Positions 25,376 through 33,390 of a stretch of DNA of 64,000 nucleotides are shown here, in pieces (the stretch's first letter is position 1; the number at the start of each line of letters is the position of its first letter). The DNA lies in contig NZ_NFJV01000003.1 of the NCBI RefSeq assembly GCF_002160055.1, positions 124,001 to 188,000 on the forward strand, read 5' to 3'. The stretch is from Mediterranea sp. An20 (GTDB taxonomy: Bacteria; Bacteroidota; Bacteroidia; Bacteroidales; Bacteroidaceae). A program made the translations under genes and the position numbers. The notes under the pieces are model-generated. The model was not told the origin of the DNA and ran no database searches. It saw only the letters and a list, made by a program, of their open reading frames with translations.

Positions 25376-25780
25376 TTACCATTCATGAAAATTATCTTCT
25401 ATATATTGTTCTAACGATAAAGCGATGATTTCTCTTTCGGCGTCACTATCATGATAGTATATTTCAATCTCCCCTTTAGAATTTATCATTATGGGATTGC
25501 CGGAACCATCATCTGAAATCACATAAGTGTCTGTAACTTCAGGATGAACTTCTCTTAATGATTTAGTTTCATCGACCACATTTTCATTGCCGTCTAAAGC
25601 ATTAATCATCATTCCTGCGTAGGCTGTTCCGAAACTCTTGATAAAGTCTATATAGTCAGAACTAAATTTTACACCTAATTCTTGTTCCGCGCATAATATC
25701 TGGTCATCAGATGCTGGTGTCCCAATCATATCATGTGCCGTTAGAAATTCTCTCAATCGTTCTATAAGTTCCTTTTTCAT
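25376..25780 (-). CDS. SMI1/KNR4 (SUKH) family immunity protein
   Basis: A 134-residue SUKH protein. ATDDQILCAEQELGV-type opening (ASDDQILCAEQELGVKFSSD), then DYIDFIKSFGTA, the G-x-x-I/L strand, and the conserved DDGSGNPIMINSKGEIEIYYHD stretch (D-x-x-G-x-x-x-x-x-x-x-x-G-x-I/V-x-x-x-x-H-D/E) at residues 90-111. This is a classic toxin-immunity fold. Spacers flank it on both sides. Confidence 0.93.
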   Translation of the reverse strand: MKKELIERLREFLTAHDMIGTPASDDQILCAEQELGVKFSSDYIDFIKSFGTAYAGMMINALDGNENVVDETKSLREVHPEVTDTYVISDDGSGNPIMINSKGEIEIYYHDSDAEREIIALSLEQYIEDNFHEW

Positions 25781-25797
25781 TTTTATTTCTCGGTTGC

Positions 25798-25848
25798 TAA
25801 TGCTCGGTGGCTAACCGACCCTTTTAGGGGAGGTTAAGCCGCTTGTTA
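25798..25848 (-). repeat. Array spacer, type C hairpin (canonical)
   Basis: CGGTGGCTAACCGACC...GGGGAGGTTAAGCCGCTTGTTA. GGCTAACC pairs with GGTTAaGCC, leaving one bulged A. Confidence 0.9.
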
Positions 25849-25853
25849 TTCAC

Positions 25854-26555
25854 TCATTTTACCATATCCGGTAGTTGTTCTATATTGTATCGATTGTTCC
25901 AAACAAATCTGTAATCCTCTAATTTATATAATTCAGGAAGATTGAAATTTTGCATCACATAGTCTTTCCCATCTGCTGTTAATATTATACTATTTTGATA
26001 ACAAAATTCGTCAAGAAAAAATATATTTTGTTTGCCATTATAATTCTTTAATTGCATATCAGGATAAAGAAAATTGTTGTACTTATTACATCCTATTGCT
26101 CTTTTTTTATTTTCTATATGAAAATCGAATTTATTATCATCAAACTCACAAATCCTTATTACAAAATATTTTTTTTCAATAAATTCTTTCCCATCTGTCC
26201 CGAATACTCTTAATTCAGTTGCTTCAAATCGGTCATAAAGTTGATTGCTAATCATAAAGTTTAAAAAACTTTCAGACACTATTTTTAAGTTATAATTTTG
26301 TGGAAACCAATCAAACGATGGCTGCACTTTTGATTTGATATGCAAATACAAGATTTCAGGCATTTTAAATCGTTCATCATATGATGGAAATCCATCTTTA
26401 GGAGGATAATACATTACCCAATCCCCTAAAATAGGTACTTGTTTTTTAGGACAGTACTTATCTGAAAGCCAATAATCCTCATATAAAGGAAGCAACTTAA
26501 ACTCTTCAATTCTTGCTGGTGTATAAAACCATATATATAGTTCCTGCTTATCCAT
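25854..26555 (-). CDS. Imm11/Imm43-like immunity protein
   Basis: The start is taken at the ATG at 26555 (MDKQELYIWFYTPARIEEF), giving 233 residues. The overall pattern (early WFYTP segment, KIVSESFLNFMISNQLYDRFEATEL in the middle, then IEKKYFVIRICEFDDNKFDF) resembles the Imm11/Imm43 immunity families; the match is from memory. No signal peptide. Single-gene cassette. Confidence 0.75.
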   Translation of the reverse strand: MDKQELYIWFYTPARIEEFKLLPLYEDYWLSDKYCPKKQVPILGDWVMYYPPKDGFPSYDERFKMPEILYLHIKSKVQPSFDWFPQNYNLKIVSESFLNFMISNQLYDRFEATELRVFGTDGKEFIEKKYFVIRICEFDDNKFDFHIENKKRAIGCNKYNNFLYPDMQLKNYNGKQNIFFLDEFCYQNSIILTADGKDYVMQNFNLPELYKLEDYRFVWNNRYNIEQLPDMVK

Positions 26556-26576
26556 ATTTTTTGCTTTTAGAGTGAA

Positions 26577-26625
26577 TAATGTTTGGCAGCTAATCAACCT
26601 TTATGGGCGATTAAGGTGTATGTTA
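26577..26625 (-). repeat. Array spacer, type B hairpin
   Basis: TAATGTTTGGCAGCTAATCAACC...GGGCGATTAAGGTGTATGTTA. Confidence 0.85.
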
Positions 26626-26630
26626 GCTAC

Positions 26631-27098
26631 CTATTCATCTTCTTTCTGTACTTTTGAATAATAACCTTTAGGGATTTTATCAAATGGAACAGACTTAAAA
26701 GCATTACCAGACTTTTTATATACCTCTTCTCTGTAAGGATATTTCGATATTATCTTCTCTATATCCCTATAAATGGCATTTATACTTTTCCATTCTGTTC
26801 CACATTCACTACACCCATAAAGTCCTTTCACATCTTCATCTTCTTCTACGAAACCTATACAGCCTTCTACGGGGCAACAAAAAAGGCGACTGTCCGTTTG
26901 TTCTATTTCTTGATGTGGCTCTTCGATGCCTAACATTTCTGCTGGATGAACAAAATCAAGACTATGGCATAACGGGCAGTTCAAAATGAAATTAGGCGTG
27001 TGTCGCTTTGCAGCAGCTATAACTTCATTTTTTTGTTTATCAGTCAATTTATATTCTTGTCCACATGCTGAACAAATTCTCTTATCTAACTCTTTCAT
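26631..27098 (-). CDS. Two-zinc-ribbon protein (155 aa)
   Basis: A 155-residue protein with two Cys4 zinc-ribbon-like modules: C-S-A-C ... C-P-L-C (residues about 8-46) and C-C-P-V-E-G-C ... C-S-E-C (residues about 73-98). A short helical tail follows. Role unknown. It is soluble and cassette-borne, so an immunity function is inferred only from context. Confidence 0.8.
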   Translation of the reverse strand: MKELDKRICSACGQEYKLTDKQKNEVIAAAKRHTPNFILNCPLCHSLDFVHPAEMLGIEEPHQEIEQTDSRLFCCPVEGCIGFVEEDEDVKGLYGCSECGTEWKSINAIYRDIEKIISKYPYREEVYKKSGNAFKSVPFDKIPKGYYSKVQKEDE

Positions 27099-27120
27099 AT
27101 TTATTTTATTTATAGGTAGC

Positions 27121-27170
27121 TAATGTTTGACGGATAATCGCCATTTCAAGGGCGATTTAGCCGTTTGTTA
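27121..27170 (-). repeat. Array spacer, type B hairpin
   Basis: TAATGTTTGACGGATAATCGCC...GGGCGATTTAGCCGTTTGTTA. AATCGCC pairs with GGCGATT. Confidence 0.88.
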
Positions 27171-27938
27171 TGCGCCTTCATCTTGTGGATATTCAATTTT
27201 CAAGCTCTTGCCATCCAATGCAACCGCATCACTAAGGGTAATCCTGAGCTTTTGTTCTTCTGAAAACCCGATGGTTTCGCCATCATTCAAAGTTACATCG
27301 CAGTCTAAAACATATGTAACTATATCAAGCAGAAAATCGCGGACATCATTCAGGTCGGCATTGGCAGCATAGACCTCCATTTCTTCTTTACCAAATTTTC
27401 TCATTCCGTAGGTATATATACCTGCACATTCTTCGGTGCGATATATGCCAAACCACACCCAATCCAATATAGGCAACGCTTCATCATCTTGCTGCATGAC
27501 AGATGCAATATCACAATAAAACTGGGGATGGAACACGGCTCCATCGGTATAGACAGCAATAGCTCTTTCTTGTTTAAGGCATGAAGAAACGACTTTTGTA
27601 AATAGTTTCCCTCGTTCCAATAGATTGGCATCTTTTCCTAATACAGAAACCATAAGATGTGCCTTGTGGCCTTTAGTCACTTTCACTGCATCTTTCCACA
27701 GGTAATTTGCTCTTGCATAATGTTCTGCCTCCTGATTAGGAACAGGTCCATGCATAATGGCTACCGCAAGTGTAATATCACCCATAACAGCTACCAATGC
27801 TTCTTCATTGTCGTCATATGGAATTTCTATGTCCCAATCTGCCTTACAGTCGTTGATGAGTTTTTTAACATCCCATTCATCTTGTGATAATAGCACAAAG
27901 GCTACAAAAGCTCCAATTGGATAATTTTCTTCTTTCAT
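27168..27938 (-). CDS. Stand-alone DUF4261 protein
   Basis: Starting at the ATG at 27938 the protein has 256 residues. DUF4261 signatures: FVAFVLLSQDEWDVKKLIND near the N-terminus, YLWKDAVKVTKGHKAHLMVSVLG in the middle, and LDWVWFGIYRT later. It is clearly related to the DUF4261 domain of the 1731-residue protein at 8217 (for example WPEAEKVAKAHKANIMVAVLG and YNWIWFGLYRTE). This gives a single-domain and a multidomain version in one array. Confidence 0.9.
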   Translation of the reverse strand: MKEENYPIGAFVAFVLLSQDEWDVKKLINDCKADWDIEIPYDDNEEALVAVMGDITLAVAIMHGPVPNQEAEHYARANYLWKDAVKVTKGHKAHLMVSVLGKDANLLERGKLFTKVVSSCLKQERAIAVYTDGAVFHPQFYCDIASVMQQDDEALPILDWVWFGIYRTEECAGIYTYGMRKFGKEEMEVYAANADLNDVRDFLLDIVTYVLDCDVTLNDGETIGFSEEQKLRITLSDAVALDGKSLKIEYPQDEGA

Positions 27939-27973
27939 GTTCTTATTATTTTTAATATTATATCTTGGGCGCA

Positions 27974-28019
27974 TAATGGGTTGCAGCTTGCCGCCGTTAG
28001 GTGGCACAGGTGCTTGTTA
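27974..28019 (-). repeat. Array spacer, divergent
   Basis: TAATGGGTTGCAGCTTGCCGCC...GGTGGCACAGGTGCTTGTTA. GCCGCC and GGTGGC form the inner stem. Confidence 0.75.
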
Positions 28020-28028
28020 GTCGCATAT

Positions 28029-28532
28029 TTAACTTTCCCAAGTAATATCTAATATTTTTCCTTTATTGTCAGTATGTACTACGACTATTTCATCTGAATT
28101 TTCACTATCAATCATGTAATCCCAAACAGCATAGTGATTATCACCGGGATAAAAAGTAATAGTTTCTACTCTCTGAATCAGCAAGGATAGAAACTGTTCT
28201 TCCTTTGTTTTTGTCGAATCGGCATTTGGTAACAAGTCATCAATAGCTTCCCATTCATCAAGATGCCAACGGACATATTCATTCGTTGTGCCACCATCTT
28301 CATAATCCTTTAATATGGATTTATCTATTTCTGTCTTGTATTTAAAAAGGTTGGAAAGATAGCCTTCCAGCTCTGCCGACCAATCATTGGGATTGCCTTC
28401 ATAAGCACAGAAGTCCAAATACAATTCGACATCCTTGTTACAAATCATTACATGACCTTCAAAATAGTCCTCTTCCTTATTATCTACTTCATTATCTACT
28501 TCACCGAAATAAGTAATATTCTTCTTGCTCAT
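28029..28532 (-). CDS. DUF2004-like protein
   Basis: A 167-residue acidic protein. The N-terminal GHVMICNKDVELYLDFCAYEG strand region, the central HLDEWEAIDDLL, and the terminal YAVWDYMIDSENSDEIVVVH strand pattern resemble DUF2004 proteins, another immunity-associated family. The assignment is moderate. Spacers lie at both ends. Confidence 0.75.
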   Translation of the reverse strand: MSKKNITYFGEVDNEVDNKEEDYFEGHVMICNKDVELYLDFCAYEGNPNDWSAELEGYLSNLFKYKTEIDKSILKDYEDGGTTNEYVRWHLDEWEAIDDLLPNADSTKTKEEQFLSLLIQRVETITFYPGDNHYAVWDYMIDSENSDEIVVVHTDNKGKILDITWES

Positions 28533-28559
28533 ATTCTTTTGTTTTTAATTAATTGCGAC

Positions 28560-28610
28560 TAATGTTTGGCGGCTAACCGACCTTTTCAGGGGAGGTTAAG
28601 CCACTTGTTA
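28560..28610 (-). repeat. Array spacer, type C hairpin (canonical)
   Basis: TAATGTTTGGCGGCTAACCGACC...GGGGAGGTTAAGCCACTTGTTA. GGCTAACC pairs with GGTTAaGCC with one bulged A. Confidence 0.9.
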
Positions 28611-28627
28611 GCCACTAAGTTATGTAT

Positions 28628-29110
28628 TTATAAATACTTATATTCTTCATCATCAAAGAAATCTTCTGTCATCAAAAAAGGAAGATGTTTTTTTGAAAAA
28701 ATAACATAAGTTTCTTTATATAATCTGTTTTTATTTTTGCACTCAAATAATAGCTGGGCAATATTCTTTATATCTTCACTATCTGTCGTATTTTGTGAAT
28801 ATTTATTGGCTAAATCTGCAATTGTTTCCACCAGTTTTTCATCAATAAGCCTAAGAATTATAGATTTAGCATAAAATGAGTAGCTATCATTACTATTTAT
28901 TAAGACGTAAAACAAATCTTCTAAAAGTAAAATACATGTTTCATTCGGCATATACCTCAGAACTTCTAAAGCATAATAGCAATTAATGTTACCACTATGC
29001 AAAGCTTTTGAAAGGTCTTTTGTCTTGTTATTATGTTTTCTAAATACTGAAAGGCTTTCTTTATATGCCTCATAATCCTTTACGACTTGATTCCATTCTG
29101 CTGAATACAT
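28628..29110 (-). CDS. HEAT-like helical array protein (160 aa)
   Basis: A 160-residue all-helical protein. Repeating helix pairs (ALEVLRYMPNETCILLLEDL; AKSIILRLIDEKLVETIADL) suggest HEAT/ARM-like repeats. No signal peptide. Context suggests an immunity role; the partner is unknown. Confidence 0.75.
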   Translation of the reverse strand: MYSAEWNQVVKDYEAYKESLSVFRKHNNKTKDLSKALHSGNINCYYALEVLRYMPNETCILLLEDLFYVLINSNDSYSFYAKSIILRLIDEKLVETIADLANKYSQNTTDSEDIKNIAQLLFECKNKNRLYKETYVIFSKKHLPFLMTEDFFDDEEYKYL

Positions 29111-29133
29111 ACTTATTCTTTTTTTTGAGTGGC

Positions 29134-29177
29134 TAATGTTTGGCAGCGTTCCGCTTTTAGTCGGTTTGCTGTTGTTA
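29134..29177 (-). repeat. Array spacer, type A hairpin
   Basis: TAATGTTTGGCAGCGTTCCGC...AGTCGGTTTGCTGTTGTTA. Confidence 0.85.
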
Positions 29178-29189
29178 GCAGTTTATTTT

Positions 29190-29663
29190 CTAAATAGTCT
29201 TTAACTTATTATTCATTTCTTTTCTATACAGAATTGAACTAAAGGGATAAGTATTATTAAGTTCCGGTTTTTCTCCATATAGCTCAATTATTCCATCTAT
29301 TGATTCTAATTTTTGCAAAATGGGTATTGAAATATTTATGATATTTTCAATTAACCGTGAACGCAACTGTTCATCAATAGTCGATTCTAAATCTAATATC
29401 ATTTGTGTGGAATATCCTTCAATTTCCATTATTGGGAAGCGCATTCTAATATCACATTGATATTCTTTAGGAAATAATAAATCATCTCCCTTACGTAATA
29501 AAGCCGCCAAGTTTATATAAAACATCTTTCCATACAAAGAGTGTTGGAGATTGAATACGACTATACATTCGGCAGTAGTCTTATACCACGAATTTCCTTT
29601 CCTACGAAAGCTATTCGCTTTCATTATTGGATGAACTATTGATTTGAATTGCTCTTTATCCAT
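29190..29663 (-). CDS. DUF4304 immunity-type protein
   Basis: A 157-residue protein with clear DUF4304 features: MKANSFRRKGNSWYKTT (the G-F/S-x-R-K-G-x-x-W-Y motif), CIVVFNLQHSLYGKMFYINL next, and a later I-P-I-L-Q-K-L helix. DUF4304 occurs in toxin-immunity loci. It is the last cassette before the recombinase; only a decayed spacer (TAACATTAT...CCGCTG, about 29,680-29,705) separates it from that gene. Confidence 0.88.
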   Translation of the reverse strand: MDKEQFKSIVHPIMKANSFRRKGNSWYKTTAECIVVFNLQHSLYGKMFYINLAALLRKGDDLLFPKEYQCDIRMRFPIMEIEGYSTQMILDLESTIDEQLRSRLIENIINISIPILQKLESIDGIIELYGEKPELNNTYPFSSILYRKEMNNKLKTI

Positions 29664-29728
29664 AATATTTAATTCTAAACTGCTAACATTATACTATCAG
29701 CGAAATCCGCTGTTATTTTCTTTAAGTA

Positions 29729-30847
29729 TCAAACCTCGTCTTCCTCCATCAACAGGTCGTCCAACGGGCTTTTGATTCTGCTCTTATAGGTGTCGGCGAT
29801 GTGGACATACACTTCCGTCGTCTTGATGTTCTTATGACCCATCAGTTCCTTTACGATTTTGATGTCCGTCCCCTGTTCCAGCAGATGCGTGGCAAAGGTG
29901 TGGCGCAGCAGGTGCGGATAAATCCGTTTCGTGATGCCCGCCTCCCGTGCGGCAGCCTTCAGCCGTTTCGACACGATGCTTTCCGTAAAGGGTTCGCCCG
30001 GCCTGTGTTCAAAAAGCCACACCTTCGGCTTGTACAGCCGGTTGTATTCCACCAGCTTCTTCATCAGCGGCCTCGACAGCAGCGTGTAGCGGTCTTTCTT
30101 GCCCTTTCCCTGCCGTACCCGTATCAGATTCCGGGACTCGTTGATGTCTCCCGGCTTCAGTTCCAGCAGTTCGCTGATGCGCAGCCCGGCGGAGTAGAGG
30201 ATGGAGAAGATGCAGAAGAAGCGCAGGTCTTTCGCCGCCACGTCCAGTATCCGCTTGATTTCTTCTTTGCTCAGCACATCGGGCAGGGTCTTCTCTCGCT
30301 TGGCACGGTTCACCTTGTAGCACCGACGCTCCTGACCGAGCACTTTCTCGTAGTAGAACTTGATGGCGTTGATGCGCTGGTTCTGCTGGCAGGAGGATAT
30401 GTCCTTCTCGTGGATAAGATGCAGCAGGTAGCCGTTTATCTCATCGGACGTGATAGTCTTTACATCCCGGTCCCTGAAATGTTCCTGGAAATCCCGGAAG
30501 TAACTGGTATATACCCTCACCGTATGCTTGCTGTATCGCACCTGCTGGAGCTTCTCCTGATAGCCGGCCGGCAGAGGCGGCCGATTGTCCTCCTTTTCTT
30601 TCCGGTCCGTGCAATCCTTTATAGCGGAATAGTCGATGAACGCCATCTTCACATAGCGGTCGAAGAACTCCGCAAGCACGAAGCTCTCTTTGGGCAGATA
30701 AGCCTTGCCGCCGACAAGCTGCACGCCCTCCTCTTTCGACAAAGGCAGGCGCAGGCCGTCGTGGTCGAAGGTGACTTCGATGAACTCCCTGCCGTATCTG
30801 ACGGCTGGCAAGAGTCTGATTCTCGGTTTAGCTTGATATATTTCCAT
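29729..30847 (-). CDS. Tyrosine recombinase of the immunity array
   Basis: A 372-residue XerC/D-like site-specific recombinase. An N-terminal beta-rich extension (1-85) precedes a SAM-like core-binding domain (about 90-180) and a catalytic domain. Catalytic residues seen: R223 (SAGLRISEL), a Lys in GKGKKDR near 250, H312-x-x-R315 (HLLRHTF), H338 (MGHKN) and nucleophile Y347. The C-terminus carries SPLD (360-363), also found at the end of integron integrases. It is GC-rich, co-directional with the array and 9 nt after an exported MORN gene. Inferred role: moving cassettes at the spacer hairpins, as proposed for rAID clusters. Confidence 0.93.
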   Translation of the reverse strand: MEIYQAKPRIRLLPAVRYGREFIEVTFDHDGLRLPLSKEEGVQLVGGKAYLPKESFVLAEFFDRYVKMAFIDYSAIKDCTDRKEKEDNRPPLPAGYQEKLQQVRYSKHTVRVYTSYFRDFQEHFRDRDVKTITSDEINGYLLHLIHEKDISSCQQNQRINAIKFYYEKVLGQERRCYKVNRAKREKTLPDVLSKEEIKRILDVAAKDLRFFCIFSILYSAGLRISELLELKPGDINESRNLIRVRQGKGKKDRYTLLSRPLMKKLVEYNRLYKPKVWLFEHRPGEPFTESIVSKRLKAAAREAGITKRIYPHLLRHTFATHLLEQGTDIKIVKELMGHKNIKTTEVYVHIADTYKSRIKSPLDDLLMEEDEV

Positions 30848-30856
30848 GTTTCCGTT

Positions 30857-31663
30857 CTATTTGTCCCACTCGTTCAGGATTTCACCGTTCGTGCTATCGT
30901 AGCGCACCCAATGTCCCGTCTCGCGTCCGTCCGTGTATTCACCTTGTGTGACGATGCCGTCATCGTCGGTCTTTTTCCACACGCCGTGCTTGTAGCCCGC
31001 CTTATATGCGCCCGACTCATGGAGATACAGCTTGCCGTGCTTGTGGGCCGTGTATTCATAGGGACCGTCAAGCTCGCCGTTCTTATAGTGGCTGACGGTT
31101 TCGCTGAGCCATCCTCTGGAGGTGTCCTCGTTAAGCTCCCATTGCTTTCCCTCTTTTTTATCATCGGTATAGCCGGCTTCATAAATCAGTCGGCCGGTTT
31201 TGGGGGCGAAGCGCTGTTCCTTGCCGTTTTTCTTGCCTTCCCTGTATTCCTGTATCATGTCGGGCTTGCCGTCGGCGAACCAAGTCCGTACCGTACCCTC
31301 TATTTTCCCGTGCCACATGGGAGCCTCGCGCTGCGGGGTCTTCCCGTCCTGGTAGTAGGTGACAAACAGGCCGTGCCGCTTGCCGTCGGCATACGCGCCC
31401 TTTTCCCGCAGCACGCCGTCACGGTAACGCCTGTACTCGCCCTGCTTGACCCCCTTGGAGAAGTGTACGCTTTCCTCGTCCTGTCCCCGCAGGATGCGGT
31501 ATTCGCCCGATAGCGGACGCTTGCCGTCTTTCAGGTAATGGACGACCGTTCCATGTTCCGCATCCGTAAGGGTACGCAAGTCGCCGTACTCTACAATCCG
31601 CTGTGCGAAGCTGCTGCCGCTCAGCAGGAAAAGGATGCCTGCCAGTATGATTTTTGTTTTCAT
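30857..31663 (-). CDS. Exported MORN/YwqK-type repeat protein
   Basis: The start is taken at the ATG at 31663, giving a signal peptide (MKTKIILAGILFLLSGSSFA) and a 268-residue product. Many MORN_2-type units follow: YRRYRDGVLREKGAYADGKR, TYYQDGKTP, TWFADGKPDMIQEYREGKK. These repeats are known from YwqK-type antitoxins. The gene lies 9 nt upstream of the recombinase and downstream of the second leader repeat. Likely a periplasmic immunity protein co-expressed with the recombinase; this is inferred. Confidence 0.88.
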   Translation of the reverse strand: MKTKIILAGILFLLSGSSFAQRIVEYGDLRTLTDAEHGTVVHYLKDGKRPLSGEYRILRGQDEESVHFSKGVKQGEYRRYRDGVLREKGAYADGKRHGLFVTYYQDGKTPQREAPMWHGKIEGTVRTWFADGKPDMIQEYREGKKNGKEQRFAPKTGRLIYEAGYTDDKKEGKQWELNEDTSRGWLSETVSHYKNGELDGPYEYTAHKHGKLYLHESGAYKAGYKHGVWKKTDDDGIVTQGEYTDGRETGHWVRYDSTNGEILNEWDK

Positions 31664-31727
31664 ATCCTTCCTGTTTTTTTCGTTGGACAATACCCGGCTA
31701 CTTCCGTCACGCTTCCCTTTCTGTCAG

Positions 31728-32028
31728 GGTACAAACAAAATCCGGCGGCATTCGGACACGGGAAACCCGTTGAATGAATACCGCCGGACATGGCTTTCTT
31801 TCCGCTTTGCTCACACGGACAAGGAGGAATGTTGTTTCTTTGATGATGGGTAATCGGTGGTCGGGGATAACCGGACTGGGACAGGATGTAGGGACGCATG
31901 AAACCCTTTCCGTCATTCCGTTTAGGAATGGCAGCGCAGGCCGTATCGTCTATAAGAAATAACTGCCTGCAATTCCATTTGGTGCCATCATAGTCCATTT
32001 TATTATAGTCAATCCCATACAAAAGTAT
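31728..32028 (-). repeat. About 300-bp leader repeat, copy 2
   Basis: Near-identical to 18994-19290 and in the same orientation, ending 64 nt upstream of the MORN gene start. The differences are scattered, and the MDYDGTKWN frame stays open. See copy 1 for interpretation. Confidence 0.75.
32020..32027 (-). promoter_or_regulatory. Candidate -7 element (TAnnTTTG)
   Basis: The minus strand reads TACTTTTG. It lies at the far end of leader repeat copy 2, at the same relative position as the element near copy 1. It would drive the MORN gene, the recombinase and possibly the cassettes beyond. Confidence 0.5.
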
Positions 32029-32250
32029 GGATTTAATTTCTTAATAACGATAAAAACCCCGATTTTATTTTGTGGTTTCAAATATTTTTTGAGAGACAGT
32101 CCTTCCCTACGGACGGAATGTCCTTTTTTTCAGCGTGACAGTAGCGCATGTCCGGACGACGGCACGACGGCCGGTGGCCGCTGCAAAAGGTTTCACCCAC
32201 CACAGGCCATGCAGAGCCGGACAGACACGGCATATCCGCAAAGTGATGGT
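32029..32250. other. Intergenic stretch, no gene seen
   Basis: Between the divergent promoters. It contains a short GTCC...GGAC inverted repeat followed by a T-run near 32,100-32,130. No credible coding frame. Confidence 0.5.
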
Positions 32251-32278
32251 AAAAAACGGCTGTATTTGTACAGTTTTT
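32251..32278. terminator. Bidirectional hairpin with A/T runs
   Basis: An A-run, CGG, CTGTA, loop TTTG, TACAG and a T-run form an intrinsic-terminator-like hairpin usable in both directions. It insulates the plus-strand promoter at 32313 from the left side. Confidence 0.55.
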
Positions 32279-32312
32279 CCGGCTTTAACGGCAGGAATGA
32301 AAAGCGTTTTTA

Positions 32313-32320
32313 TAATTTTG
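32313..32320 (+). promoter_or_regulatory. -7 element next to the start codon (copy 1)
   Basis: TAATTTTG matches TAnnTTTG. It ends one base before the first ATG (32322) and seven before the second (32328). A transcript from here would have almost no leader. The same arrangement recurs at 33376-33383. Confidence 0.6.
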
Positions 32321-32327
32321 TATGCAG

Positions 32328-32783
32328 ATGAAACGTAGAATACAAAAATACATATCGGTTTTTGTGCTGTCGGCGCTGCTGCTCGCGGCGGGGTACGGAG
32401 AGGCGAAGAAATGCCACGGAGACCGCACGTTTGTACTGTTCCGCCATCAGAGACAGTATGAAGATATTGAAAAAGAACTGTGCTACACCCAATTCAGGTA
32501 CTACTCATCGCAGATGGGTATGTACATTTCTTCTGACCCTATTGGACAGGAAGGGAATAATCCTACACTGCATGGATACGTTCCAGACGTAAATACTTGG
32601 CTGGATGTATTCGGATTAGATATAATAAAAGTCAATCCATCAGATCCTTTCCCTAAGTCCGAAAAAGGAAAAACTTGGAAAGAAAAGTTTATAGAACGCT
32701 TTAATGATAAAAGGAACATAGAAGCTGGCGGTGTAGTTTCTCCTACAGGATTTAAGAGTAAGCCTACATTAGCTTGCAAATAA
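32328..32783 (+). CDS. Chimeric Rhs tip: captured leader fused to Rhs core and toxin end
   Basis: About 151 residues. The first 30 or so residues copy the lipoprotein leader of the gene at 33391, but the lipobox Cys is Tyr (LLAAGYGE versus LLMAGCGN). At about residue 45 it switches to an Rhs-associated core fragment (FRYYSSQMGMYISSDPIGQE, GYVPDVNTWLDVFGLD), then about 50 residues of possible toxin domain ending GFKSKPTLACK. The encapsulating Rhs shell is absent, so it is probably a recombined orphan tip rather than a working toxin. A putative immunity gene follows 15 nt downstream. Confidence 0.8.
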   Translation: MKRRIQKYISVFVLSALLLAAGYGEAKKCHGDRTFVLFRHQRQYEDIEKELCYTQFRYYSSQMGMYISSDPIGQEGNNPTLHGYVPDVNTWLDVFGLDIIKVNPSDPFPKSEKGKTWKEKFIERFNDKRNIEAGGVVSPTGFKSKPTLACK

Positions 32784-32798
32784 AAATATTTAACTACA

Positions 32799-33236
32799 AT
32801 GAAGACATTGAATGATTTTATTTCGACATATCAAATCCCATTGATTAATGCAATATTTTACGATGATGGGAAAATATTAGTAATTGATTCTTACTATGTG
32901 GGAGAAAAGTTTGAGCTACGTATTTTGTGCGAAAGCAGTATCAATAGCTTTTTTTCATTTAATGAGATAGATGACATCTCTAATTTTGATATTATATGTA
33001 CAAAAAACTGTAATGGATATTGTATAGCATGTGGAGAAGGTAGCTACGGCTCGGATGGAATAATTTATGTTGTAGACATCGCAAAACATAAATTACTATG
33101 GGGCATTTATCTAAATAACAGTAATCCTTTTAGTAGAATTGATTATGTTTGTGAGGAGGTTATTGCTTCTTCAACAAAAGGATTTAAGCTAATTATACCA
33201 ATAAAAGCTCCTGAAAAGTTAAGGGTTGAAAATTAA
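32799..33236 (+). CDS. Putative cognate immunity protein of the Rhs tip
   Basis: A 145-residue soluble, strand-rich protein (AIFYDDGKILVIDSYYVGEK, DGIIYVVDIAKHKLLWGIYL). It is AT-rich like the Rhs toxin end and lies directly after it, the usual order for an Rhs C-terminal toxin and its immunity gene. No family recognised. Confidence 0.75.
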   Translation: MKTLNDFISTYQIPLINAIFYDDGKILVIDSYYVGEKFELRILCESSINSFFSFNEIDDISNFDIICTKNCNGYCIACGEGSYGSDGIIYVVDIAKHKLLWGIYLNNSNPFSRIDYVCEEVIASSTKGFKLIIPIKAPEKLRVEN

Positions 33237-33375
33237 TTAGTCTCAACATAGCTTGCCATGTTGTTAGCGGACAGTCATATCACGATAGTTGTGGAAGTGG
33301 ATGCTCATTAATAGTACACCGACGGTAAAATTACAGTTTTTTCGGCTTTTACGGCAGGAATGAGAAGCGTTTTTA

Positions 33376-33383
33376 TAATTTTG
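33376..33383 (+). promoter_or_regulatory. -7 element next to the start codon (copy 2)
   Basis: TAATTTTG, one base before the ATG at 33385. It belongs to a roughly 125-bp block duplicated from, or to, the 32,267-32,400 region. Confidence 0.6.
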
Positions 33384-33390
33384 TATGCAG

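Noticed and set aside
29801..31513. Plus-strand frame of 570 codons
   Set aside because: Antisense to the recombinase and MORN genes, whose motifs are clear; composition is that of a shadow frame.
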